Assembly (NCBI RefSeq): GCF_036014115.1
Contig: NZ_CP107913.1
Coordinates: 62,001 to 126,000 of the forward strand
Length of the DNA: 64,000 nucleotides
Source of the DNA: Streptomyces sp. NBC_00448
GTDB lineage: Bacteria; Actinomycetota; Actinomycetes; Streptomycetales; Streptomycetaceae
Direction of reading: 5' to 3'
A program made the position numbers and the translations under genes. Shown one piece after another: positions 27,351 through 35,150 of the stretch (its first letter is position 1; the number at the start of each line of letters is the position of its first letter). The notes below the pieces were generated by a model. It had not been told where the DNA came from and made no database searches. It saw nothing but the letters and a program-made list of their open reading frames with translations.

Positions 27351-29764
27351 GACCCCCCTTTTTCCGGTTGCGGGCCCATGCCGAAGCGCGTCCGGACCCG
27401 TTCGGTGTACGCGTGCAGAGACTCAAGACCGAGTGCCGCGCGGCGGTCGTCGACGCCGTCCGCATCCTCGATGGCGCAGGGCTCCAGCACGCCGCCGACG
27501 TCGGCAAACTTGGTGCCGTACACCTGCGGCAGGCCCTCCGCGAGGCGCAGCGCGTCCGTCAGGCGCGCCACTTCCTCCCACGGCGCACCGCCCTTTCGGG
27601 CCGCGGCACGCATCAGCTCCAGGCATTGCTTGCGGAAGTCCAGCTCCCCGGTGGCGTGCTGGAGCAGCCGGGCGGCGGCGCCGGCCGCCCGCGGGCCGAC
27701 GGCGGCGGTGTCCGGCCAGCCCCGTTCGGCGACGGCCGCGTGCAGGCGGCGCATGCCGGCCCGGGTCAGACGGTCGAGACGGCGTCCCAGGGACGCATCC
27801 TGCATGCGGGTGGCAGCCCACCGCTCGCGCAGCGGCGCGTCCACGCGCTCCAGCGCCAGCAGCCAGGTCCGTACCTCCTCGGCGGGCTCGGGCGGGCCCG
27901 GCGGCCATGGGTCTGCGAGCGCGTCGACGCGCAGCCGTATCCGTGCCGCGTCCCAGGTGAAGGTGATCCGGCGGCCGGTCTGCGGCCAGTCGAAGCACAC
28001 CTGGCCGTGCCGTGGGCCGCGCAGCCGCAGCCGTACGCCGGCGGCCCGGTCGTGGACGTCGTGCGGGCCGTCGCCGTGGACATACCGCACCGCGTCACGC
28101 AGCGCCGGGCCCAGCCCGGCGAGCGTCAGCCCCACCCCAGCGCAGACGTCCGGCGCGGGCGGCCACCAGGGCTGCGCGCACGGCCCCGCATCCGCGGGCC
28201 GGAAGGTCCCGTGCGCGTCGTCCGGCGGCCGGACCACGAGCAGTTCGCCGCCCGCGGCGGAGCGGAAGAAGTAGGGCACGTCGCCGCGGGCCATCTGCTC
28301 GCGCTCGGCCGCAGCGAAGTCCGGCGAGCCGGCGGGCACGTCGCGGTGGAGGTCGTACTCCGCGCTGTCGCGGGCGACGACCCGCACGAAGTGGTCGGGC
28401 AGCCGCTCCGCGAGGAACCCGGCCAGCCGCTCCCGGGAGCGGCACATCAGTGTCCAGGCGTCGAACATCCCGCGCAGCATCGCGGGCAGGTACGGGCCGT
28501 AGCCGGTGCGGCCCCGCGTGTCCCCCACCACCGAGCGGGTGGCGGTGCGGGCCAGCGGGCGGGAGCGCCGTTCCAGGGCGAGGCCGCCGTCCACCCGCTC
28601 GCGCCAGTGCAGCACGGGGCCGTCGGGTGCGCACCACCGGGCGGTGCGCTCCAGGCCGACGTGGTGGGTGCCGCCGGCCTCCGGGTCGTGGACCAGCCCC
28701 GTGTCGTACAGCCCGGTCAGGCCGGTGAGGAAGACCTCCAGGTCAACGGGATAGAGCGCCGGGCCGGGATGTGCCGGCAGGGCACCGACGAGGACATTCT
28801 CCCCGATCAGGTCCGACATCCCGAACGCCGCCGCGGCCGCTGCCAGGGCTCCGGCGCGGTGCCAGAAAGCGGGCGCCGCGGCGCAGTCGAGGACGGTCCC
28901 GGTCAGCTTCCAGCGGCCCGACCGGCGCAGCACCCCGGGGTCCGGGGGCGGGTCGACCCATTCCTGCCAGCAGTACGCGGCCCGGTCCGCGCCGGTGCCG
29001 CGCCAGCAGCGCAGGGTGGGCAGCCACACCTCGCCCGACGCGGCCGGGAGACTGTTCAGGAGCGCAAAGAGCGATGCGTCGGCGTCTCCTCCGGCGAGGA
29101 AGAGCGCCTCGCCGGACGCCGGACGCGGTTTGTAGGCGACAGCGCCGCCACCCGCGAAGCCCACCCGCAGCACTCGGTGGCCGCCGTTGTGGGTCTCGTC
29201 GCCGTGCGCCCACAACGAGGTGACAGCGCCCCGGAAGCGCGGCTCTGCGGGCCATCCGGTGCAGGACATGTCACGGTGCAGCCGCGCCAGGAAGAGGGTA
29301 AGGGCGGCCTGCCACTGCGCGTTCCGCAGGGCCAGCAGCCGCCGCGCCTCGTCCGCCGTCCGCAGAGCGCAGGCGGTCATGCCCTCCAGGACGAGCGGCC
29401 CGAACAGCCCGGTGTTCGACGCCGCGAGCACGCCGGGCGCGAGCACCGCATCGGACTGCCCGGCGGGCTCGGCACACCACCGCGCCAGCGCCGCGAGGGC
29501 CTCGGCCAGCGGGCGGAAGCGGGGACGGGCGAGCAGGTCTGCGACCTGCCGGGCGTCCGCCGCCCCGCTCAACCAGCGAACGACGACGGCCGTGCCCTCG
29601 GGCCCGTCCCGGACCACCGGGGGCAGGGCCCGCCCGGCCTCCCCCCGGGCGACCGCGTCAACGAGCCACGCGCTCGCAGAGGGAGACCGGGCGGATGCCG
29701 GCGCGGTGTCCGCGGGAGCGGTCATTTGCCCGATCGGGTTCGGCCGATCCGGTGCGGACGCCAC
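27347..29764 (-). CDS. LanM-like DUF4135 dehydratase fused to a DUF6624-like domain (no LanC cyclase)
   Basis: An 805-residue protein. Residues about 120-520 match the DUF4135 dehydratase half of class II lanthipeptide synthetases: GDETHNGG near 190, the kinase-like lysine in AYKPR (K212), SDLIGENVLV (D318, N323), YPVDLEVF (D341) and RVVARDSAEY (R461, S467), where LanM enzymes have R...T. In SDLIGEN the histidine usual two residues after the aspartate is isoleucine. Residues about 630-800 are not LanC: no zinc cysteine/histidine motifs exist. They match DUF6624 instead: ERGWPDTAAVG, QHATGELDFRKQCLELM, GLPQVYGTKF, IEDADGVDDRRAALGLE. The GTG at 29764 is 7 nt after the precursor's stop; an ATG at 29725 is an alternative. 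Expected role: phosphorylation and elimination of precursor Ser/Thr. What DUF6624 does is unknown. Confidence 0.85.
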   Translation of the reverse strand: MASAPDRPNPIGQMTAPADTAPASARSPSASAWLVDAVARGEAGRALPPVVRDGPEGTAVVVRWLSGAADARQVADLLARPRFRPLAEALAALARWCAEPAGQSDAVLAPGVLAASNTGLFGPLVLEGMTACALRTADEARRLLALRNAQWQAALTLFLARLHRDMSCTGWPAEPRFRGAVTSLWAHGDETHNGGHRVLRVGFAGGGAVAYKPRPASGEALFLAGGDADASLFALLNSLPAASGEVWLPTLRCWRGTGADRAAYCWQEWVDPPPDPGVLRRSGRWKLTGTVLDCAAAPAFWHRAGALAAAAAAFGMSDLIGENVLVGALPAHPGPALYPVDLEVFLTGLTGLYDTGLVHDPEAGGTHHVGLERTARWCAPDGPVLHWRERVDGGLALERRSRPLARTATRSVVGDTRGRTGYGPYLPAMLRGMFDAWTLMCRSRERLAGFLAERLPDHFVRVVARDSAEYDLHRDVPAGSPDFAAAEREQMARGDVPYFFRSAAGGELLVVRPPDDAHGTFRPADAGPCAQPWWPPAPDVCAGVGLTLAGLGPALRDAVRYVHGDGPHDVHDRAAGVRLRLRGPRHGQVCFDWPQTGRRITFTWDAARIRLRVDALADPWPPGPPEPAEEVRTWLLALERVDAPLRERWAATRMQDASLGRRLDRLTRAGMRRLHAAVAERGWPDTAAVGPRAAGAAARLLQHATGELDFRKQCLELMRAAARKGGAPWEEVARLTDALRLAEGLPQVYGTKFADVGGVLEPCAIEDADGVDDRRAALGLESLHAYTERVRTRFGMGPQPEKGGS

Positions 29765-29771
29765 CTCGGCG

Positions 29772-29909
29772 TCAGAAGCAGTACAGGCGGACGGCGCAGG
29801 TGCTGGCCGCCGCGGTCTCGTGCTCGGGGACCACGGTCTCCAGGTCCCCCAGGACGAGGTCGAGGGGTTCGGTAGCAGGTGCGGGCTGTTCTTCCGTTGC
29901 CAGGTTCAT
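29772..29909 (-). CDS. RiPP precursor peptide (45 residues)
   Basis: A 45-codon gene with an excellent ribosome site (AGGAGG at 29920-29915, five nt before the ATG). The first 30 residues form an acidic leader with a hydrophobic helix (EPLDLVLGDLETVVPE), like class II lanthipeptide leaders. The end, TAAASTCAVRLYCF, has the only cysteines (C38, C44) and the Ser36-Thr37 pair, with Thr32 a few residues earlier, so it is the likely core. There is no GG or GA cleavage site; AAAS is the nearest small-residue boundary. The gene lies just before the DUF4135 enzyme and behind a good promoter. Candidate chemistry is dehydration of Ser36/Thr37, a ring involving C38 or C44, and hydroxylation by the cupin oxygenase; all of this is inferred. 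Confidence 0.8.
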   Translation of the reverse strand: MNLATEEQPAPATEPLDLVLGDLETVVPEHETAAASTCAVRLYCF

Positions 29910-29949
29910 GTCATCCTCCTGTGCGCGGTGATGTGTCGTTGCCGAGTGC

Positions 29950-29978
29950 AACCTGCCGGAGCCGAACGAGGAAGTCAA
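29950..29978 (-). promoter_or_regulatory. Predicted promoter of the RiPP operon
   Basis: On the minus strand TTGACT (29978-29973), a 17-nt spacer and CAGGTT (29955-29950) match the vegetative consensus well (-10 one base from TAGGTT). Transcription would start near 29943, giving a leader of about 34 nt to the precursor's ATG. Confidence 0.5.
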
Positions 29979-30599
29979 GAGTCTTCGGGCAAGTAGAGCG
30001 CACCGTCCCGGCAGCTCCCGTGCCGGTGCGACCGAGCATTTGATTCGGCGAGTTGAGAAAAGTACCGGTGCGGCACGGTTGTTGATGCTGTTTGCATTTC
30101 CCGGCGTACGGCCCGTGCTGCGCGGCGTTCTCTCGCCATCGGTGACGCACAGGTCGTCGAAGTTCCGGCAGATGCGGTGCGGTCCCACGCCTGCCGCTGG
30201 ATCGCGCTCGGCCACAAACAACTCCTCGAAGTCGAGCGGAGCCGGCGGGACATGAAGCAGATCATCGACCTGCGGCCCGTCCACCACCGGCACCATCACC
30301 GGCCCCACCGGCCCGTTCCGCCAGACCACCACCCCTACCAAACCTCACCCCCACCTCCTTGCCAAGCTCACCATCCCCGCACCGAAGCAGACCGTCGCCC
30401 TCCAACCCACAACCCGCTGCCCAGCACGAACACAGCACGAACACCAACGCCTGGAGAAACGCCTCTCAGGCACCCTCCCCCATGTCCGCGCAGGTCACAC
30501 CCCAGATCCGCGACTCCAGGCCGCTGAATTACGCGGAACGCAGGGCTCAAGTCGCCAACTCGCGTGCTCACTGGCCAACTGGAGTGCTCGGTCACAGCC
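29979..30599. other. Region upstream of the RiPP operon, with an orphan Shine-Dalgarno and short ORF
   Basis: About 620 nt without a secure gene. On the minus strand a perfect AAGGAGG (30360-30354) precedes a TTG at 30341. The frame from there reads VDDLLHVPPAPLDFEELFVA and later GPHRICRNFDDLCVTDGE, stays open for 144 codons and joins the precursor frame. The opposite strand is also open (GHKQLLEVERSRRDMKQIID near 30200). I cannot tell which, if either, is real; both may be relics of a gene once preceding the cluster. Confidence 0.35.
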
Positions 30600-30923
30600 G
30601 CTTCCTCGGCCACGCCCGTCCCCGGCCCTCTCAGAAGTCGAGCCGCCGCGATGCGCTGAATTTGCTGCTCGGTGGCAACGGCGGCCTGGGCGTCGAAGAG
30701 CCGCTCCAGCCGGGCCGCCAAGTCCCGCCGCGGCCGGCGCAAAGTCCCCTTCACATAGCGCTCCACGGTGCGCTGGGTGACCCCCGAGGCGACCGGCGAC
30801 CGCGCGGGTGGAGCTCTTCTCCGCCTTGAGCAGGAACCGCATCTGCGCGCCGGCGGTCTTCGGGATCGGCCGGGTCGCGGTGTTCGCGGCCGCGCGCCTG
30901 ATGGCATCGTCGATCTCGCCCAC
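30600..30923 (-). pseudogene. tpg: tpg (telomere terminal protein) remnant, frameshifted
   Basis: From the GTG at 30923 the minus strand reads GEIDDAIRRAAANTATRPIP, then GAQMRFLLKAEKSSTRAVA, the N-terminus of Streptomyces Tpg, the protein that primes and caps linear-replicon ends. After GRLG the frame breaks at a run of five C (plus strand 30781-30785). One base fewer gives VTQRTVERYVKG, the expected helix-turn-helix, followed by RRPRRDLAARLERLFDAQ. Beyond that the conserved Tpg C-terminus is not found. It lies 12 nt after tap, the normal tap-tpg order. One indel in a homopolymer could be a sequence error, but the lost C-terminus argues for a true pseudogene. Confidence 0.75.
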
Positions 30924-30935
30924 GGTCTACTTCCC

Positions 30936-31865
30936 CTACTCCCCGTCGTCCTCGGCGCCGTCGCCCTTGATGTGCCGGGCCGGGTTGTGCTGCTGCTCCA
31001 TCAGCTCCACCGCCCAGAACAGCTCCCTGCTGCCTTCGTGCTTGACCATGCCCGGCGAGACCCCGAGCCGGAACGTGCCCGGCGCCGGCTTGCCCGCCGC
31101 GTCGTACGGCAGGATGTCCAGCGGGGAGGGCCCGGCGGCCGGGTAGACCGCGCAGTCCGACAGCAGGGCGATCGGCAGCAGCGCGTCCTGGCCGAACATG
31201 ACGGCACCGGTCGGCGCGGGCCCGGTGTGCGTGGCGAGCGCGGTCTTGAGCAGCTTGCGGTGCATGTTGACCCGGGCCGCCGAGATCACCGCGGCCCGGA
31301 TGCCCGGGCGCCACGTCGGGCGCTCCAGGGCCGGCCACCGCTCGCCGGGCCGGTACTTCGCGCCCTGCGGCCGCTCGCGCAGCATGCCGATACCGCCCTT
31401 GACCTTCGACTTGATCGCCGACAGCACCATCGCCATGCCCGGGTCGCCGGCCTTGTGGCCGGCCATCGCGTCCAGGAACTGCTGCGGCGTCAGGTCGGCG
31501 GTGACGCCGAGGTCGGCCATCGTCGCCTTGTACGCCTCCGCCAGGTGCTTGTACCAGGGGTCCAGGTACGGACCCGCCTCCCACCGCAGATACGCCTCGA
31601 TCGGACGGATCTCCACCGGCAGGTCGAACTGGCCGATCAGCTCAACCGCGTACGCGACGGTCGGGGTGGCGTACCAGGCCGGGCCCTGCGGACGCGCACC
31701 GTGCGGCGTGAACGGGCTCGGCAGCCGCGGATCCAGCTCGATACCGGACAGGTCGACCAGCCATGAGCCGGGCACCGCCTTGTCGAACCGCGGCGCCTTC
31801 ACGTGCTCCGGACCCGACAGGCCGACCACCAGCCGGTTGGCGGCGGCGAGGAAGGCGTTGGCCAG
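30936..31865 (-). pseudogene. tap: tap (telomere-associated protein) C-terminal fragment
   Basis: About 309 codons matching the C-terminal part of Tap, which recruits Tpg to the ends of linear Streptomyces replicons. Characteristic blocks are NAFLAAANRLVVGLSGPEHV, PGSWLVDLSGIELDPRLPSP, GPAWYATPTVAYAVELIGQF, KGGIGMLRERPQGAKYRPGE and GTFRLGVSPGMVKHEGSREL. Tap normally has several hundred more residues, including an N-terminal helix-turn-helix; here homology starts abruptly near 31865, next to a plus-strand transposase relic. The surviving part is in one frame with good codon usage, so the truncation is probably recent. Confidence 0.8.
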
Positions 31866-31872
31866 GCGTGGT

Positions 31873-32024
31873 TGTAGCAGCCGGCATGGGCTCCTTGGTG
31901 AGCGGCCCGTGGCCACCCTGAAGGGCTGGCACCTCCTGCGGAGACTGCTGCAGCACCAACCCGGATCACCGACATCGTGACGGCCATCGTTGCCCTTCAC
32001 CCTCAACCTGAGCTGCAGCTAAGG
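31873..32024 (+). pseudogene. C-terminal relic of an IS5-superfamily (DDE_Tnp_4-like) transposase
   Basis: The plus strand reads RHGLLGERPVATLKGWHLLR, then after a one-base slip CSTN..ITDIVTAIVALHPQ. This is the usual C-terminus of a common Streptomyces transposase with the catalytic glutamate in GER. The fragment sits exactly between truncated tap and a truncated YwqG-like gene that points toward it, so an insertion here probably disrupted both before most of the element was lost. Confidence 0.65.
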
Positions 32025-32702
32025 GCTCAGGTCCAGGCTGTTGGGGTACTCAGTGATCTTTTCTGGTGCCAGCACGCATGACTCTGGCACGTACCCCGGA
32101 TAGTCCGCCTCGTACGGTTCCGGTGGTGTGGCAAGTATGTCGCCGACCTCTGCGGCCGATCGCCAGAACAGTGCGGTCGAGGGTTTGTTGTCCGGTTCGT
32201 GCTCGTACGGGCACCAGAGAATCTGGAGCAGATCAGCCTGCCCGGGCGGCTGCATCAGCGGTATGTCACGCAGGAAGAGCTGAGCCACCGGCAGCATCGG
32301 CACCGGGCATTCGGCGGGCCCGGGAGGTCCGGCGTCGGAGCGTTCAGCGAGCCACGCGGCATTGCGCTCTTTGAGTGCCTCCTCCTCGGGCGTCAGCGTG
32401 GCAGCGGGGCCATCGGGGCGCCACCGGTATTGCAGGCGTCTCTGGAGCCGAACTTCGGTCGGCGACTGGCGGAATCCCGTGTCCACATGCAGATGCGCGT
32501 CCTCGCAGCGAGGCCATGGCTCCTCAGCCGGCCACAGCAACGGCCCGCCGACCGAGCTGTCCCTGACCGGAGGCGACCCTGGGCGCGGATGCAGCCGCAA
32601 CGCAGGCCGCGCCAGAGAAGCCAGCTCAGGAAAGACCGCGCTCACATCCACAGGCCGCGGCGGAGTAGTACGTATGAAAAACCATGCCGTTGATCTTGTC
32701 AT
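32019..32702 (-). CDS. YwqG/DUF1963-like protein, probably truncated at the C-terminus
   Basis: About 227 residues from the ATG at 32702. The sequence resembles actinomycete YwqG/DUF1963-type proteins: DSSVGGPLLWPAEEPWPRCE, then PMLPVAQLFLRDIPLMQPPG and LLQILWCPYEHEP. Function of the family is unknown. The end ...ESCVLAPEKITEYPNSLDLSP runs into the transposase relic, and the stop codon lies inside that relic, so the natural C-terminus has probably been cut off. No partner gene is adjacent. Confidence 0.55.
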   Translation of the reverse strand: MTRSTAWFFIRTTPPRPVDVSAVFPELASLARPALRLHPRPGSPPVRDSSVGGPLLWPAEEPWPRCEDAHLHVDTGFRQSPTEVRLQRRLQYRWRPDGPAATLTPEEEALKERNAAWLAERSDAGPPGPAECPVPMLPVAQLFLRDIPLMQPPGQADLLQILWCPYEHEPDNKPSTALFWRSAAEVGDILATPPEPYEADYPGYVPESCVLAPEKITEYPNSLDLSP

Positions 32703-32936
32703 CAGCAACCGACAGTCCCCTGCCGTCTCAACCCGCGTCAGCGTTCAGCTGGCTACAACGGCGAGATCGCCCCGGGCTCCGGCAACCGGGCGCGATCCTG
32801 GCCGTCGAGCAGGACGGGGCACCGCCGGCCCGACCCCGCCGGCCCGACCCCGGCGGGTCGTGACCGGCGAGGTCACCGGTGGGCGCGACGTCAACGACGC
32901 CGTCGGGCTGGACGTCGTGCGCGTCGAGCCCACCGG
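32703..32936. other. Short remnant stretch between the YwqG-like gene and the reductase
   Basis: About 230 nt. A plus-strand frame ends EVTGGRDVNDAVGLDVVRVEPTG at 32940 and looks like the tail of a lost gene. Nothing else is supported. Confidence 0.3.
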
Positions 32937-33929
32937 CTAACCCCGAGCGACTTCAGCGGTGTGCGCGGGGGTGTAGCGCTCGCCCATCACCTGGTAGCTC
33001 AGCGGGTCCAGCGCGGCCAGCGCCTCGGCGTCCAGGGTGAGCTCCAGCGCGGCCGCGTTCTGCTCCAGCCGGGCCGGGCTGCGGGTGCCCGGAATGGTCG
33101 CCACCGCCACCCCGAGCCGCTCGGCCTGGGCGTGCACCCAGGCCAACGCCACCTGGGCCGGGGTGGCACCCAGCCGGTCGGCCACCGCGCCCACGGTCGC
33201 CGCGATCTTCTCGTTGGCCTCGCCCGCCTCGCCGGCAAAGCGGGGGTTGGTGCGCCGGAAGTCCTTCTCGCCCAGCGTGGAGCGGTCCAGGGCGCCGGTC
33301 AGGAACCCCCGCCCCAGCGGCGAGTACGGCACCAGCCCGACCCCCAGCTCGGCCATCACCGGGGTGACCGCCTCGACGTCGCGGGTCCACAGCGAGTACT
33401 CGCTCTGCACCGCGGTGATCGGGTGCACCGCGTGCGCCCGGCGCAGCAGCTCGCCGTCGACCTCGGACAGGCCCAGATGGCGGACCTTGCCCGCCTCGAC
33501 CAGCTCGGCCATCGCCCCGACGGTCTCCTCGATCTCCACGTCCTGGGGCGGGCGGTGGGCGTAGTACAGGTCGATCACCTCGACGCCCAGCCGCAGCAGC
33601 GAGGCGTCGCAGGCGCGCAGCACATAGTCCCGGGCACCGCGGATGCGGCGTGCCCGGTCGCCGGCGCTGCGGTCGATGCCGAACTTGGTGGCGAGCTGCA
33701 CCTGGTCCCGGCGGCCGTGGATGGCCCGGCCCACCAGCACCTCGTTGTGTCCGGTGCCGTAGGCGTCGGCGGTGTCCAGGAACGTGATGCCCAGCTCCAG
33801 GGCCCGGTCGATGGTGGCCAGGCCGCCGTCCCAGTCGGCGGCGCCGTAGCTCTCGCTCATCCCCATGCACCCCAGGCCCATCGCGCTGACGGTGAGACCG
33901 GGCGAGCCGAGCGTGGTTCGGGTGATCAT
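32937..33929 (-). CDS. Aldo/keto reductase
   Basis: A 330-residue NADPH-dependent reductase of the AKR superfamily. The barrel is complete: TTLGSPGLTVSAMGLGCMGM at the start, the tetrad aspartate and tyrosine in FLDTADAYGTGHNE, the lysine in QLATKFG, the histidine in LYYAHRPPQDVEIEE, and the cofactor region GVAVATIPGTRSPARLEQNA. The ATG at 33929 has AGGAGG upstream; the frame extends further upstream but without family sequence. It is isolated between gene relics. The substrate is not predictable; relatives reduce methylglyoxal, sugars or quinone-like aldehydes. Confidence 0.92.
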   Translation of the reverse strand: MITRTTLGSPGLTVSAMGLGCMGMSESYGAADWDGGLATIDRALELGITFLDTADAYGTGHNEVLVGRAIHGRRDQVQLATKFGIDRSAGDRARRIRGARDYVLRACDASLLRLGVEVIDLYYAHRPPQDVEIEETVGAMAELVEAGKVRHLGLSEVDGELLRRAHAVHPITAVQSEYSLWTRDVEAVTPVMAELGVGLVPYSPLGRGFLTGALDRSTLGEKDFRRTNPRFAGEAGEANEKIAATVGAVADRLGATPAQVALAWVHAQAERLGVAVATIPGTRSPARLEQNAAALELTLDAEALAALDPLSYQVMGERYTPAHTAEVARG

Positions 33930-34440
33930 GCGCGGATACTCCTCCTGCCCGGCGGACCGGGCGGTACCTTGAGGGCTGACGAACGCTCCGACGCTAGGAC
34001 TTGGAGCGGGCTCGAAGTCAAGCCGGAGGACCGGCCCCCGCCGGCGGGTCAGGCGCGGCGGGTGCGGGTGCGGGTGAAACGGTCCACCGGCAACAGGTCG
34101 CCACAGGGCCCGGACACACCGCGTAGGAGGTGACGTCCCGGCGGGCGGGCCCGCCGGTCGGGAGCAGCGCCCAGCACCGGATCGCGGTGGCCGTGGCCGA
34201 GGCCGAGCGGTGGCTGTCGGCGCCGCCCCGCGGCACCCTTCACTGCGTGCAGCACCGTGCCAGGCTCGTGCGTGCGCTCTACGAGCAGCGCGACCGGGTC
34301 GAGGAGGCAGTGCTACATGCCGCGGTCGCCGCGGTAGCGGCCCCCCGGCGCGGATTGCGTGCCCTGAGCCCCGGCTGTGGTGCCGGGTGGGCGCCGGTTT
34401 CCACGGTTCCGGTTGATGCTCGGATGCGGGATGCCGGTAC
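33930..34440. other. Intergenic region upstream of the aldo/keto reductase
   Basis: About 510 nt. A plus-strand frame from 34130 (SAQHRIAVAVAEAERWLSAP, then CVQHRARLVRALYEQRDRVE) has natural-looking composition, but its GTG overlaps its own Shine-Dalgarno-like AGGAGG and it dissolves after about 75 codons. It may be a gene relic. No family was recognised. Confidence 0.35.
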
Positions 34441-35150
34441 GTGGCGGTCCGTACGCGAAGCACCAGGAGCCCGTGGGAAGTCTCCTCGCTTGCCGTCTAC
34501 CCGGTGCCCGGAGATGATCCGCTGCGGCTGAGGCCCCTCCTCAAGCACGAGAGGCGCGAGCTCGCAGCACTGGCCCGGAGCCGGGGCGGGGCCCTGTTTA
34601 CCCACCTCTCCTACTCGCCGAGCGGGATACCGCCCTTCTCCGGCAGCGGACTCGTACACGAGGACGCCGCCGCCCGCATGGCGCTCCCCGACCCGATGCC
34701 GGATGGGCGACCGCGGCTGCCGAGCGCGCCGGAGTGGCGAGGTCTGGACTTTGGCGACCCGGGAATGGAGATCCGTGAGGCGGTAGCCGTCGCGAAGCGG
34801 ATGTACCGGATGACGAAGCCCCGCCCCCGATCCTGGAATTCCTCATCCACGACGCGTTCGCCCTCGCCGCCTTTTGCCCCCGGCGGACCGCGGCCCTCGT
34901 ACTCCCCCGTCTGGCCGATATCCCGGCTGCCCAGGGCACCGACCGCGCCGACGTACTCGCGCTGGCGGCCGCCCTGCTCGAAGAGGACGCCCAGGCCCTT
35001 GAGGCGGCGGTGCACCGGGTGGCCACCTGGGACAGTGATCTCGCCGAGCAACTCGACAGCCCGCCTACCCCCCGGCCCCGAGCCGCCCGCGCAGCCCTGG
35101 AGGCCTGCGTCAGGCGAGATCTGCCCGACGCGGTGCGACTCCTCCCCTAG
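34441..35150 (+). pseudogene. Frameshifted unknown gene, interrupted by the IS5/IS427-type element
   Basis: Two plus-strand segments in different frames look protein-like. The first reads FTHLSYSPSGIPPFSGSGLV, then RLPSAPEWRGLDFGDPGMEI, up to about 34805. The second reads PDDEAPPPILEFLIHDAFAL, AAFCPRRTAALVLPRLADIP and so on to a stop at 35150. The second has no start codon of its own. No family was recognised. The final TAG is part of the CTAG duplication at the left edge of the adjacent insertion sequence. Confidence 0.35.

Noticed and set aside
27550-27900. Possible LanC cyclase domain at the C-terminus of the LanM-like enzyme
   Set aside because: None of the zinc-binding cysteine/histidine motifs of LanC is present, and the length is too short; the DUF6624 pattern fits instead.
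31866-32006. N-terminal 48 codons of the tap open frame
   Set aside because: They read through the plus-strand transposase relic in antisense and show no Tap similarity.
34130-34531. A 133-codon plus-strand ORF as a real gene
   Set aside because: The start overlaps its own Shine-Dalgarno-like sequence and the second half is low-complexity; kept only as a possible relic.
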